DNA from: Pseudovibrio sp947494035
GTDB taxonomy: Bacteria; Pseudomonadota; Alphaproteobacteria; Rhizobiales; Stappiaceae
NCBI GenBank assembly: GCA_947494035.1
Contig: CANLTN010000018.1
Location: forward strand, 22,488 to 86,487
Direction of reading: 5' to 3'
Length of the DNA stretch: 64,000 nucleotides
The position numbers and the translations under genes are program-made. Shown piece by piece: positions 35,108 through 44,798 of the stretch. The notes beneath the pieces were generated by a model. It worked only from the letters and a program-made list of their open reading frames with translations. It did no database searches and was not told where the DNA came from. Within the stretch, counting starts at the first letter, position 1, and every line of letters starts with the position of its first letter.

Positions 35108-35988
35108 GGCGTTGCCCGTCGTGTCTATTATGCTGGACGAAGACTACCACGTTCATTTGGCCTCAGAGATATCGCAGGGCACGCGATCCCCAATTGGGAT
35201 TGCTCACTTGCTTGAAACAAACATCACAAAGACCACTGATTAGTTGAAGTGCGGGACTAAGCGGTCCTTCGCTGCAAGTGCAAAAATTTAGGTCAACATC
35301 AGGCGATTGCTGACGGGGTGGGCCATGAGCGGACACACAGGCGTTTCCCTTAGGAGTTGAACCTGCCCCCCCGAAGGCTTCTGGTTAGCATCCGGCGTAG
35401 CGTAAAGTCGTCATGTGGCTCTTATTTGATCTTGTGCTGACATAGCAGGCGCGCACTAGCACCACTGAGAACTCATCTAATAATGGGGGATTACCTTATC
35501 CATGGCGCTTATTTTGAGCTCCAAGCAGCTCTGGCGTGGAGTTATCCTAGTTTTCCCCTCAGACATATCGTTTAGTTTTTTGCATCTATACAGAGTAGAT
35601 GGAAACGATGAATCCGATCTCTATCGCGTGAGAAATGATCGTCATTTTCTCTGGACTGAATCCGGAGGCGTTTTGAAATGAAAGTAACATCAAGTTAACT
35701 AAGCGCTAACTCACTCCTATCAATATATTTTTTATAAATAAACATATTTCTCATTCGAGTTGGAAGTTTTTATACATGAGTTTTTATGAAAAGACATAGT
35801 GCAGTTCAACAATATCAATATGTATGGGCGTGTTTATAATGGATACTAAGTTAAATTGAATATATTTATTTCTTGTTTTGAAAAAAATCAGCCTCGAGTA
35901 GGCGATAAGCAATAGATACACCTTATATATTAGGTGCATCTTTCGTAAGGTAAGGTTGTTGGAGGCATAATATGTAGGGGCGTATAAA
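35108..35988. other. Long AT-rich intergenic region upstream of luxR-type gene
   Basis: These 881 bases become very AT-rich towards the right end and hold no supported gene. The only clear structure is a 26-base dyad at 35915-35940, just before the luxR-type gene. Its size leaves room for a small RNA, which I cannot demonstrate. Confidence 0.45.
35915..35940 (+). promoter_or_regulatory. 26-bp dyad, candidate lux-box-like operator
   Basis: GATACACCT and AGGTGCATC are complementary at eight of nine positions around TATATATT, about 50 bases before the luxR-type start codon. Size and position suit a binding site of a dimeric regulator, possibly the LuxR protein itself. Confidence 0.5.
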
Positions 35989-36708
35989 ATGAATTCGTTG
36001 ACTGCTGCACTGGAATTTGTTGAATCTGTTAATAACGAAGAGACGCCTGACGGTATTTCTAAGCGTATTGCTGAACTTGGTCAGTCTTTTGGCTTTACAA
36101 GTTTTTGTCTCGCTGCGATCCCCGAAGCTGGCGCATCCTTTGATGGCTCTATTATGTTGAGCGGCTGGCGAGCTGAATGGCAACAACGCTATCTCGACCG
36201 AGATTACGTACAAAACGATCCGATTGTCGCAAAAGCGCGCACCGCAAGTCGACCATTCCTTTGGTCAAGCGTTGCCCGTGATCGCGATCTCACTTCAGAT
36301 GAACAGCAAGTTCTATCAGAAGCCCGCAATTTCGGAATGTATGACGGCGTTTGTGTCCCAGTGCGTGGCCTTCATGGTTATCAAGGCATGCTGACTTTTG
36401 GCGGACCAGAAGTACGACTGAATGAACGCGAAATTAGTGTGCTTCATCTGGTTGGTATTTATGCGAGCAATAAGGTGCGTGAACTGGTTGGTTCAAGCAC
36501 CACCCGTCCCCGCCATCGCCTTACGCCTCGTGAACTTGAGTGTTTGAAGTGGGCTGCTGCAGGCAAAACAAGTTGGGAGATCAGTCAAATCCTAAATATC
36601 TCTCAGCATACTGCGGACTGGTATCTGGCTTCAGCTGCCAGAAAGCTGCATGCATCGAATAGAACACACGCGGTGGCTGAGGGTTTCCGGTTCGGCCTTA
36701 TTCGATAA
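35989..36708 (+). CDS. LuxR-type quorum-sensing regulator (solo)
   Basis: The 239-residue protein has an N-terminal autoinducer-binding domain (about 15-165) and a C-terminal LuxR helix-turn-helix (about 173-238, LTPRELECLKWAAAGKTSWEI). All six positions that contact N-acyl-homoserine lactone in TraR are kept with the same spacing: W64, Y68, D77, P78, W92 and G120. It should therefore bind an AHL-like signal. No luxI synthase gene is in the window, so it is a solo at this locus. The recognition helix ends TADWYLASAARKL, with W at a place where homologues often have NF/NY-H. The upstream dyad may be its operator. Confidence 0.9.
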   Translation: MNSLTAALEFVESVNNEETPDGISKRIAELGQSFGFTSFCLAAIPEAGASFDGSIMLSGWRAEWQQRYLDRDYVQNDPIVAKARTASRPFLWSSVARDRDLTSDEQQVLSEARNFGMYDGVCVPVRGLHGYQGMLTFGGPEVRLNEREISVLHLVGIYASNKVRELVGSSTTRPRHRLTPRELECLKWAAAGKTSWEISQILNISQHTADWYLASAARKLHASNRTHAVAEGFRFGLIR

Positions 36709-37219
36709 GTCTAAACGACACCGATTTATGCTCTCGGCAGGGAAAGCACCGCACCCCCTGCCGTTTGCACGTGTACGGCCTTCGCTCGATTTTCAGCATT
36801 CAGCCATTCCGTGGAATGATTTACTTCCTAATGGATTTTCTGGCCTCTGGCACCCTGGCGCAGGCCTTGCGGTAGACTTCCTCATGCTTGAAGTTCACCA
36901 GAACAGTTCGATGAAACATCGTCACGCCAGGCTCCTCTGAAGCTCGCCCCATTATCCGGACACGCTGAAAACGCACACAAGCGTAAATAGCAAAAATGTT
37001 TCAGCGGTATGATCCCTGTGCCAAGGCGAATGTCACGATTGATCACGCAGTGACGTACTGCAACCGCGAAGGCCTATGCATTGGTGAAGGTCAGAAAAGG
37101 GCTCATTCTTCGGTATGAGAGTATATAACTCTCCCGCACTTCTAAGGTTGTTCTCCGCAAAACACAAAAGCCTCGAGCAAACGGGGCTTTCATGCGTTTA
37201 TCGGTATCTTTAGTGGTGC
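36709..37219. other. Intergenic region between luxR-type and thiolase genes
   Basis: These 511 bases separate convergent genes. No gene is supported. The right part contains the thiolase terminator at 37167-37190. Confidence 0.4.
37167..37190 (-). terminator. Terminator of the thiolase gene
   Basis: AAAGCCTC and GGGGCTTT pair over eight positions (one G-U) around an eight-base loop. On the minus strand the stem leads into TTTTGTGTTTTG. It lies 30 bases beyond the thiolase stop. Confidence 0.75.
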
Positions 37220-38383
37220 TTACTTTAAGCGCTGCATGACGGAGACGTAGTTGGCGACGGCGGCGCCGCCCATGTTGAAGATGCCGCCGAGTTCTGCGCC
37301 TTCTACCTGAATGCCGCCAGCTTCGCCCACCAGCTGCATGGCTGTGAGGGCGTGCATGGAAACGCCGGTTGCGCCGATTGGGTGACCTTTGGCTTTTAGG
37401 CCGCCAGATGGGTTGACTGGCAGTTTGCCGTCCTTCTGGGTCCAGCCTTCCAGAATAGCTTTTGCGCCCTGCCCTTCTGGCACAAGACCCATGGCTTCGT
37501 ATTCGATCAGCTCTGCGATGGTGAAGCAGTCGTGGGTTTCGACAAAGGACAGATCTTCAACGGAGATGTTGGCCATGGAGAGCGCGCGCTTCCACGCTTC
37601 AGTGCAGCCTTCAAACTTGAGGATGTCGCGTTTGGACATTGGCAGGAAGTCCTGCGCGTGGCCCATGCCGCGGAAGGCAACGGCCTTTTTCGCGGAAAGC
37701 GCTGTTGTGGTGTCGGTGAGGACGATTGCAGCTGCGCCGTCAGATACCAGCGAACAGTCGGTGCGCTTGAGCGGGCCGGCCACGAACGGGTTCTTTTCGC
37801 TCTCGTTGAGGCAGAACTCTACGCCGAGGTCCTTGCGCATCTGCGCGTATGGGTTATCAACGCCGTTCTTGTGGTTTTTTGCTGCGATGTGCGCCAGTGC
37901 TTCGCTCTGGTCGCCATACTTCTGGAAGTACATGCCTGCGATTTTGCCAAAGACGCCTGCGAAGCCAGCCGGGGTTTCGCCATCTTCCGGCAGGTAAGAG
38001 GCTTTGAGGAGGTTCGCACCGATTTCGCGGCCCGGAGTCGTGGTCATCTGCTCAACACCAACGACGAGCACGAACTTGGCGTCGCCTGCCTTGATGGATT
38101 TTACACCCTGATGAACGGCTGCGGAGCCTGTTGCACATGCGTTTTCTACGCGTGTGGTTGGCTTGAAACGCAGTTTGTCGTCTGCCTGCAGCACGAGGCT
38201 TGCGGTAAAATCCTGCTTGGAGAAACCGGCGTTGAAGTGGCCCAGTACGATCTCGTCGATATCTTCTGCGGCGAGACCGGCGTCCTCGATCGCTTGCTTG
38301 GCAACTTTTGTTACGAGAGTCTCGACGGTCTCATCTGCCAGTTTGCCAAATGGTGTGTGTGCCCAACCAATAATTGCGGCCAT
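37220..38383 (-). CDS. Thiolase family protein (SCP-x type)
   Basis: The 387-residue enzyme has the acyl-accepting Cys in VENACATGSAAV, the ETHDCFT block, and the C-terminal NPSGGLKAKGHPIGATG with the catalytic His. These variants are characteristic of SCP-2/SCP-x-type thiolases rather than PhaA/AtoB biosynthetic thiolases. It would cleave or form 3-oxoacyl-CoA; the chain length is open. ATG at 38383 has GGGAG upstream. No SCP-2 or DUF35 partner gene is adjacent. A link with scoAB through acetoacetyl-CoA is possible but speculative. Confidence 0.88.
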   Translation of the reverse strand: MAAIIGWAHTPFGKLADETVETLVTKVAKQAIEDAGLAAEDIDEIVLGHFNAGFSKQDFTASLVLQADDKLRFKPTTRVENACATGSAAVHQGVKSIKAGDAKFVLVVGVEQMTTTPGREIGANLLKASYLPEDGETPAGFAGVFGKIAGMYFQKYGDQSEALAHIAAKNHKNGVDNPYAQMRKDLGVEFCLNESEKNPFVAGPLKRTDCSLVSDGAAAIVLTDTTTALSAKKAVAFRGMGHAQDFLPMSKRDILKFEGCTEAWKRALSMANISVEDLSFVETHDCFTIAELIEYEAMGLVPEGQGAKAILEGWTQKDGKLPVNPSGGLKAKGHPIGATGVSMHALTAMQLVGEAGGIQVEGAELGGIFNMGGAAVANYVSVMQRLK

Positions 38384-38744
38384 GTTCTTCTCCCAAAGGA
38401 CTTGATGTGGGTGCCGTAAGTCTCGCCTCAAACCCGGCTCTCAAATTTGCGCAGATCGTTTCACCCCTCGGCGCCGGATGCAATCATACGGAAGTTGTAG
38501 TGAGCAGAGCTATCCGAAGGACTTTGTGCTAGGTTTCATAGCGCTGTGCGTGATTTATTCCTTAAGCAGACGAGTAGCTGATGGGTTTTGCCAGTTGTTC
38601 AGGGCCATCGTGCCCTGCCCGCTGCTCGATCCCCTAATTGATACTGACTGGTTTCAATTAGGCAAAAACAGTCCTTCATATTGAGCGAATATCGGAATGT
38701 GCCTTGGGGAGTAAACTGGAGATTACTGCGAGTAATCCAAGAGT
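38384..38744. other. Divergent intergenic region
   Basis: These 361 bases separate the divergent thiolase and glycosyltransferase genes. No gene or clear regulatory motif was seen. Confidence 0.35.
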
Positions 38745-39659
38745 TTGAGGTCCGATATCTCCACCCAGAGCAAAATCATCGATATTGCAGAAAAGCGTGC
38801 CCGACAAGGGGTACTGGCTGCTGATGGCCGCTCTGAGAAACCCCGCATTCCGCTTTCGGTGTTCATCATTGCAATGAATGAAGAAGACCGGATCGGGCAA
38901 ACAATTGCCAGCTGCATTCATTGGGCTGATGAAGTCATCGTGATTGATAGCGGGTCCACCGACCGGACGATCCCGCTTGCCCAGCGTATGGGCGCGCGCG
39001 TGTTGCACCATGATTGGAACGGATACGGCCTGCAAAAGCGGTTTGGGGAAGACCAATGCCGGAATGACTGGATACTGAACATTGACGCGGACGAGGTGGT
39101 AACGCCTGCCCTGCGCGACGAGATACTGGGGCTGTTCCAGACCTCTGTGCTTACGCAGAACGATTTTTGGGAAGTGGATATTTGTGATGTTTGGCCGCAC
39201 GAGAGAACTGCGGCAAAACACGCTTACTCGCACAAGCAAATCCGGCTTTACCGCAGGAGTGTTGGTCGGTTTGCTGCCAGTGCTGTTCACGATACGGTGC
39301 GCCCGCCCGGTGATGCCAGAGTGGGTATGTTGAAGGGGCATATGGACCACCGCAGTATGCCCAGCATCACGTTCCACTTTGAAAAGATGAACCGCTACTC
39401 TTCCATGCAAGTGCAAGAGATGCACGGGCGCGGGCGCAGGCTCTCAAGGTCTCGGCTTCTTTACGAATTCCCCTTTGCGTTTTTGAAGGGATATCTGGTG
39501 CGCGGTTACTGCCGCTATGGCTGGTGGGGCCTGATTGCCTCCACCAACTATGCGGTGGGCCGGTATTTGCGACTTGCGAAATCCGTTGAGGCGGAGCTGA
39601 TGGCCAAGGCGGGCAAGGCAGGGGAAGAAACGGGTGATGGGCGGCGGGAAAATGGGTGA
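38745..39659 (+). CDS. Family 2 glycosyltransferase, WaaE/KdtX-like
   Basis: The 304-residue protein has a GT-A fold. Near the N-terminus are PLSVFIIAMNEEDRIG, WADEVIVIDSGSTDRT and the metal-binding NIDADEVV, typical of the WaaE/KdtX group that adds glucose to the lipopolysaccharide inner core. The C-terminal part is basic with a membrane-associating WGLIASTNYAVGRYL segment. The frame opens with TTG at 38745; an ATG further upstream is followed at once by a stop codon in the same frame. The ribosome binding site is poor, so the start is uncertain. Two other glycosyltransferases are close by, so this is probably an envelope polysaccharide cluster. Confidence 0.85.
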   Translation: MRSDISTQSKIIDIAEKRARQGVLAADGRSEKPRIPLSVFIIAMNEEDRIGQTIASCIHWADEVIVIDSGSTDRTIPLAQRMGARVLHHDWNGYGLQKRFGEDQCRNDWILNIDADEVVTPALRDEILGLFQTSVLTQNDFWEVDICDVWPHERTAAKHAYSHKQIRLYRRSVGRFAASAVHDTVRPPGDARVGMLKGHMDHRSMPSITFHFEKMNRYSSMQVQEMHGRGRRLSRSRLLYEFPFAFLKGYLVRGYCRYGWWGLIASTNYAVGRYLRLAKSVEAELMAKAGKAGEETGDGRRENG

Positions 39660-39777
39660 TGCCACGGTGCGTCCGGAGATGCCGTTTTCGGGGTGAACAC
39701 AGGACAGACAGAGGCCGAGCGCGGGATGCCCTCCTGCTTTGGTGGTAAACCATGTTGGCAGACAGGTGAGCGGTACT

Positions 39778-40740
39778 ATGGCAGGAAAGCAAATGCAGGA
39801 CCCTCCCCCACTTGTGAGCGTGTTGATCCCCGCCCGCAATGCTGCAAACACTCTTTGGGAGACGCTGAGCAGTGTGCGGGCGCAGAGCTTTAAAGACTTT
39901 GCGATTGTGCTGGTGGATGATGCTTCCAGTGATAATACGCTGGCAATCGGCGAGCAGTTTGCGGAGTACTTTCCTAAGGGGCGCTTCCAGATTCTACAGG
40001 GGCCGGGGAAAGGCATTTCTGCTGCGCTAAATCTGGGTCTTGCTGCCATTCAAAGCCCGTTGGTTGCACGCTTAGATGCGGATGATCTTTCCGAGCCGCT
40101 GCGACTGGAGCGCCAGTTGCGGATTATGGACCGCAACCCGGATTGGCTGCTGTGTGGGACGGAGGTTTCGGTGATTGATGCGGACGGGCAGGTCATCGAC
40201 CAGATGCAGTGCCCGAAGAGTTCCGTGGAGATCCGCAAACACCTCTATGAGAAATGCTGTTTGCACCATCCGACCATCATGTTTCGCCGTGATGTGGTGA
40301 CGGCGGTTGGGGGGTATCGTTCGCAGTTTGATGGTGCGGAAGACTATGACCTTTATCTGCGTTTGCTTGAGGTTGGTAAGATTGGCGCTCTCAATGAGCG
40401 GCTGGTGCGGTATCGGCTGCATCCCGGCCAAGTGACAGCCAGCATCGGGCGGCCTTATCGGTTGGTTGCTGATATGGCCCTGCTCTCGGCTATCGCTCGC
40501 TTGCATGGTGAGCAGGAGCCGACGTTCACGAAGGAAACACTGGCGGATGATTTGGGGCGTGCACTGCGTGCAGAAATCAAGCGATGCGGGTTTACGTTTC
40601 TCTCCCCCAAAGTGGCGCGGCATGTGGCTCAGCGGGTCAAGAAAAGCAATGCGGGGATGGAACGCCTGAAGGGCCTGCTCTTTACCCAGAACGCCAAGGC
40701 TCGCAACTACAAGGAAGCCGCCAAGGCGTTGCTGGTGTGA
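39778..40740 (+). CDS. Family 2 glycosyltransferase
   Basis: A GT-A enzyme of about 320 residues. VSVLIPARNAANTL, VLVDDASSDNT, the DAD-type motif ARLDADD and GGYRSQFDGAEDYDLYLR are conserved blocks. It probably adds a sugar to a cell-surface glycan; donor and acceptor are unknown. The ATG at 39778 has AGGTGA about ten bases upstream; a GTG 13 codons earlier is possible. It follows the WaaE-like gene by 118 bases on the same strand. Confidence 0.87.
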   Translation: MAGKQMQDPPPLVSVLIPARNAANTLWETLSSVRAQSFKDFAIVLVDDASSDNTLAIGEQFAEYFPKGRFQILQGPGKGISAALNLGLAAIQSPLVARLDADDLSEPLRLERQLRIMDRNPDWLLCGTEVSVIDADGQVIDQMQCPKSSVEIRKHLYEKCCLHHPTIMFRRDVVTAVGGYRSQFDGAEDYDLYLRLLEVGKIGALNERLVRYRLHPGQVTASIGRPYRLVADMALLSAIARLHGEQEPTFTKETLADDLGRALRAEIKRCGFTFLSPKVARHVAQRVKKSNAGMERLKGLLFTQNAKARNYKEAAKALLV

Positions 40741-40798
40741 GACTACGTTCACCGTGCCTGATCGGGTTGTACTTGTGTGCCCTGTAGGGACTTAGTTT

Positions 40799-41527
40799 TT
40801 AATCACTGTGGGCGCTCATCCAGTCACGAGTCATTTGCTCTCCTTCAGTGATCTGTGCGGGGGTGAGACGCTTCAATATTTCAGTGCGATTTCTTATCGC
40901 TAATTTATTTCCCTGCTTCGCAGCAAGGCTGTGCCACATGAAGGCTATTACATAATCTCTTTGTACCCCATCCCCCAATAGGTACATGACGCCTAAATTA
41001 TTCTGGGCTTCACTATGGCCAAGTTCTGCGCCCTTGCTAAACCACTCAAATGCTTTGGCAGGATCTCTTTGCACTCCGGCACCGTTCACATACATCAAGC
41101 CTAAACTGTTCTGCGCCCAAACAGAGCCATTTCGTACAGCTTTCTGAAACCACTCAAACGCTTCGGCAAAATCCGTTTGCACGCCAACGCCGTTTAAATA
41201 CATTAGGCCTAAACTATTCTGCGCTTTCGGATTGCCATTAGTGGCTGCATGGCGAAACCATTCGAGCGCTTTAGCAAAATCCTGCTCCACCCCTTCGCCA
41301 TTGGCAAATGTTACTCCAAGACGAAATTGAAGACGACTATCTCCTGTTGCATTCGCTAGATCGATGCAGGCTGATAGGTTTTCTCTATTCTCGCCCACAG
41401 GATCACGTCGGCATTCTTCAAGAGTTTGCGAACCTGCCACCGTATTCCAGCCAAGAAAAGCGAACAGCGCAAGTAAGAATAGCAAAGCGGACAGAGAGAA
41501 AAAGAGTAGCAACTTTTTGTGAGGCAT
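40799..41527 (-). CDS. Membrane-anchored Sel1-repeat protein
   Basis: The 242-residue protein starts with an uncleaved-looking membrane anchor (about residues 5-26). It then has at least four Sel1-like repeats from about residue 65, each with the pattern ALGxxYxxGxGVxxDxxKAxEWF. Such repeats form a helical solenoid for protein-protein contacts, often in envelope signalling. It should face the periplasm. GGAGGAG precedes the ATG closely. The partner is unknown. Confidence 0.85.
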   Translation of the reverse strand: MPHKKLLLFFSLSALLFLLALFAFLGWNTVAGSQTLEECRRDPVGENRENLSACIDLANATGDSRLQFRLGVTFANGEGVEQDFAKALEWFRHAATNGNPKAQNSLGLMYLNGVGVQTDFAEAFEWFQKAVRNGSVWAQNSLGLMYVNGAGVQRDPAKAFEWFSKGAELGHSEAQNNLGVMYLLGDGVQRDYVIAFMWHSLAAKQGNKLAIRNRTEILKRLTPAQITEGEQMTRDWMSAHSD

Positions 41528-41692
41528 AGCTCCTCCCCCTTACCGTTAATTTTGGCCACTTAAAGTTGTGTTTTGCAAATCCAATTTCTTTTCTAGCCTA
41601 GGCTCTGCTGGTGTAAGGCTGTGCTCACCATCCTTGAGCGGAGTGTGAGCGTGCTGTCTGGAACCGAGGGAATGTCTCTTCCAGTCTGCGGT

Positions 41693-42130
41693 TTAGGTGG
41701 GCTTGGTCCACTGTGCCAGTTCTATGGTGATTTGTTCGGGACCGGATATGAACACCAGCTTTCTGTCGTTGAACTCCATAACATCCGAGCGGGCTTTAAA
41801 TCCGGCTGCCTGAAGTTTGGCCAGTCTTTCATCGAGGTCTTTGACTGCAAAACACAGGTGGTTGTAGCCTGTCCTGCAGAGGTTTTCGGGGTGTGTTTCG
41901 ACATGGGGCTGCGGGTTGCGGTAGTGCAGCAGCTGGATTTCGAAGCGTGGGGTGTGTCCTTTCAAGACCAGCGTGATGTGATCTGCCTCCAAATCGGGAA
42001 TATCCATGTAATTCGAGAGGACGGGGCCCGAGATCACCAGCGCCTTGGCGACCTCAAAGTCGAGAAGAGAGAAGAAGGAACGGGCTTCAGTCAGGTCACG
42101 GACAACTACTGTCATGTGGTCGGGATGCAT
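41693..42130 (-). CDS. VOC-superfamily protein (glyoxalase/dioxygenase-like)
   Basis: The 145-residue protein has two beta-alpha-beta-beta-beta units of the vicinal-oxygen-chelate fold. Likely metal ligands are a His near the N-terminus (MHPDHMTVVVRDL), the His in YNHLCFAVKDLD and the Glu in ITIELAQW. Members include glyoxalases, fosfomycin-type resistance proteins and dioxygenases; the activity here is not determinable. AGGAG lies about ten bases before the ATG. Confidence 0.8.
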   Translation of the reverse strand: MHPDHMTVVVRDLTEARSFFSLLDFEVAKALVISGPVLSNYMDIPDLEADHITLVLKGHTPRFEIQLLHYRNPQPHVETHPENLCRTGYNHLCFAVKDLDERLAKLQAAGFKARSDVMEFNDRKLVFISGPEQITIELAQWTKPT

Positions 42131-42220
42131 ATCATTTCTCTCCTAAATCGCCCCTCCTGATTTGGAGACACCCTCTCTAACAAGTTCACCTTTTGCCGGA
42201 GCCTGCGCTCCGCACTCGTT

Positions 42221-43381
42221 TCATTCGGAGACCAGCATGTGGTCGATCATACCCTGTATCTTGTGGGAGCCGCTGACGAAGTCATCCCAGAGGCTCATGA
42301 GCGCATCATCATAGTTCTCTGCGATCTGCTGGATGTTAAAGAGGCGGATCACCCTCTCGCGTCCGGCCTCTGCCATATCCTGACGCAATGACGGATTGTC
42401 GGCGAGGTCGAGGAGTGCTGTGGCGATCTCTTTGGGGGCTCGCGGGTTGATCACCTTGCCCGTTTCCCCCACCGCCTCCCATAGGCCGCCGGAGTGGGTG
42501 GTGATGACGGCAGCGCCGCAGCTCATGGCCTCAATCGCGGTCCGTCCAAACCCTTCCGCCACGATGGAGGGGACCACTGCAATGGACGATCTGGCTACCC
42601 TTTCCTGAACATCAGGTGCGCTGAGATTGGTTTCAATGGAAACGCTGGCTGTGCGGTTTGAAAGCATTTGGCGGAGCGTATTTTCCGTTGAGCGTTCGCC
42701 TTCGTCTGTGACTGCGAGTACGAGGTTCAATGTCCAGCCTGCACGTTCCAGCCGGTCGGCACAGGCGAGCCATGCCTGGGCGAGGTCGAAGACACCTTTG
42801 TCTTCGCGGGCTCGGCCCACATAGATCACCGAGTTTTCCTTTGGGGCCGGTGCCCACATTTCGCAATCTATGCCGTTGGGGACGACGACACTGCGTGCTC
42901 TTACGCCGGTGAAGTTTTCGCAAAAGTTATTGCGGGCATCTTCGCCGACCCAGACGATTCCCGCGAGTCGGTTCATTTTGCGCGTGTACTTCCAGCGCTT
43001 ATACGCACTGTTGCGCTCGAACCTGCCGTGGCGATGCAAGACAACGGGTATGCCGGGGAAGTCCGAGGTGATCTGGAATGCCGTTTCAAGGTGCTGATGC
43101 ACCACAATCAGGTGCGGCCCGAATTCTGACAAGGGGTCGTAGAACTTGGCGGGGGTTGGTTTCCCACCCGGTGCAGTTACTGGGAAAACATCAACATCAT
43201 CAAATAGATCTTCCTCGCCGCCTGCAAAAATGCGCAGGTTTCTTTTGTTCTGGCTATGCAGGGCCAGTTCGTGAGCGCACAGGTCAATTGATGTGGCTCG
43301 AGACTGGCAAAAGTGCATGTTACGCGGCATTACAATTGCAGTTCTCAAAACGGCCCCCAGTATTGTGTTTGCATTCAGCAA
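42221..43381 (-). CDS. Family 4 glycosyltransferase
   Basis: A GT-B enzyme of up to 386 residues. The acceptor half holds AIVMPRNMHFCQSRATSIDL, and the donor half has VVPNGIDCEMW, IYVGRAREDKG and the EX7E motif in EGFGRTAIEAMSCGA. It probably acts on a surface polysaccharide. The start is uncertain. The frame opens with TTG at 43381, another TTG at 43348 has GGGGG near it, and the first ATG at 43330 would cut into the first beta strand, so a TTG start is more likely. Confidence 0.85.
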   Translation of the reverse strand: MLNANTILGAVLRTAIVMPRNMHFCQSRATSIDLCAHELALHSQNKRNLRIFAGGEEDLFDDVDVFPVTAPGGKPTPAKFYDPLSEFGPHLIVVHQHLETAFQITSDFPGIPVVLHRHGRFERNSAYKRWKYTRKMNRLAGIVWVGEDARNNFCENFTGVRARSVVVPNGIDCEMWAPAPKENSVIYVGRAREDKGVFDLAQAWLACADRLERAGWTLNLVLAVTDEGERSTENTLRQMLSNRTASVSIETNLSAPDVQERVARSSIAVVPSIVAEGFGRTAIEAMSCGAAVITTHSGGLWEAVGETGKVINPRAPKEIATALLDLADNPSLRQDMAEAGRERVIRLFNIQQIAENYDDALMSLWDDFVSGSHKIQGMIDHMLVSE

Positions 43382-43580
43382 AGCTGGAAGTGCGGGGGCT
43401 GTACATTCCTTAAAAGTCTTCCTGCCAAATATGGGGGTGTTTCTTTAAGGAGGTATTTTCCGGGCAAACTTGCCCACGGCATCTGTGTGAGTGCGCGCGC
43501 TTGGCGCTTGTAATTGGCAAAGAACAAAGGCATTAGGGCTGCGGTTGTGGCTGATGGGAGCCTCAGTGGTCTTGAGCAGA

Positions 43581-44798
43581 ATGGATGGGTCTTTGACAAA
43601 GCGCGTTGCAATCATCGGAGCAGGTCCGGCTGGACTGTTTGCCGCTCAACATCTAGCGGAGGCCGGCTTGTCTGTGAGCCTGTTTGATCAACGTCCGTCA
43701 CCTGCCCGCAAGTTTCTGATGGCCGGTCTTGGCGGCCTTAATCTGACGCATAGCGAGGATTTGGAGGCTTTTCTTGGCCGTTACCGCCCTGCCCATGCGC
43801 AGTTGCTACAGTCCGTGCGAGACTTTCCGCCTGCTGCGCTGCGGGACTGGAGCGCGGGGTTGGATGAGCCGACCTTTGCCGGGTCCAGCGGCAAGGTATT
43901 TCCCAAAAGCTTCAAGGCCTCCCCTCTTTTGCGCAATTGGTTGAGACTGCTTGATCAGCATGGTGTGACGTTGCACTCCAACACCCGTTGGCATGGCTTT
44001 GATGGGGACGGCGCGCTGCTGCTTCAGGAAGGCAGCGGGCCGATCCAGTCCCAATCGTTTGATGCGGTGTTGCTGGCGCTTGGTGGTGGCTCCTGGGCCA
44101 AGCTTGGATCTGACGGGGCGTGGGCTTCAATACTGCGCGAGCACCAGATTGAGGTGAAAGAGCTGCTGCCTGCCAATTGCGGGTTTGAGATTGCATTTTC
44201 CGAGCACTTCAAAGAACGGTACAAAGGCACTCCGCTTAAGAAGATTGCCATTTCGCACGCGGGTAAGCGTGTTGTTGGTGATGCTATGCTGGATGCTACA
44301 GGCATTGAGGGCGGTGTTGTCTATGCGCTTTCTGCTGATTTGCGCGATGCGCTTCTTGCTAATGGTGCCACCAAGATTGAGATCGATCTGAAGCCGGATG
44401 TTTCTGCTGACAAGCTGGCGGCGAAGCTGGCGCGTCCGCGTGGCAAGCAATCCATGAGCAACTTTCTGCGCAAAGCCACCGGTCTGCCAGCGGCTGCCAT
44501 TGCTTTGATGCGCGAGGCTGGTCCGCTTCCGGCAGAACCTGAGGAGCTGGCAGCGCGCATCAAGGCGCTACCTCTGCAGGTGACTGCGCCGCGCCCAATC
44601 GACCGGGCCATTTCCAGCGCAGGCGGTATTTCGTTTGGCGAGATCAACGAGCACTACATGCTCACTAAACTGCCGGGTGTGTTCGTGGCCGGTGAGATGC
44701 TTGATTGGGAGGCGCCGACTGGCGGCTACCTGCTGCAAGCTGTTTTTGCAACGGGGCGGTCTGCTGCTCTTGGAATCGCGTCCTATCTTCAAGCCTGA
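43581..44798 (+). CDS. NAD(P)/FAD-dependent oxidoreductase (HI0933-like, TIGR03862-type)
   Basis: A flavoprotein of about 405 residues. It has the FAD-binding AIIGAGPAGLFAAQHLAEAG, the family block ARKFLMAGLGGLNLTHSED, and the C-terminal FVAGEMLDWEAPTGGYLLQ. It belongs to the same superfamily as YhiN, encoded at 59394, but to a distinct subgroup. The reaction is unknown. ATG at 43581 begins four residues before the conserved strand; ATG at 43554 is also possible. Its 3' end overlaps the convergent regulator gene by ten bases. Confidence 0.85.
   Translation: MDGSLTKRVAIIGAGPAGLFAAQHLAEAGLSVSLFDQRPSPARKFLMAGLGGLNLTHSEDLEAFLGRYRPAHAQLLQSVRDFPPAALRDWSAGLDEPTFAGSSGKVFPKSFKASPLLRNWLRLLDQHGVTLHSNTRWHGFDGDGALLLQEGSGPIQSQSFDAVLLALGGGSWAKLGSDGAWASILREHQIEVKELLPANCGFEIAFSEHFKERYKGTPLKKIAISHAGKRVVGDAMLDATGIEGGVVYALSADLRDALLANGATKIEIDLKPDVSADKLAAKLARPRGKQSMSNFLRKATGLPAAAIALMREAGPLPAEPEELAARIKALPLQVTAPRPIDRAISSAGGISFGEINEHYMLTKLPGVFVAGEMLDWEAPTGGYLLQAVFATGRSAALGIASYLQA

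Noticed and set aside
37532..38419. Long plus-strand open frame opposite the thiolase gene
   Set aside because: It is a shadow of the thiolase frame on the other strand; the product is Cys/Phe/Val-rich with no family pattern.
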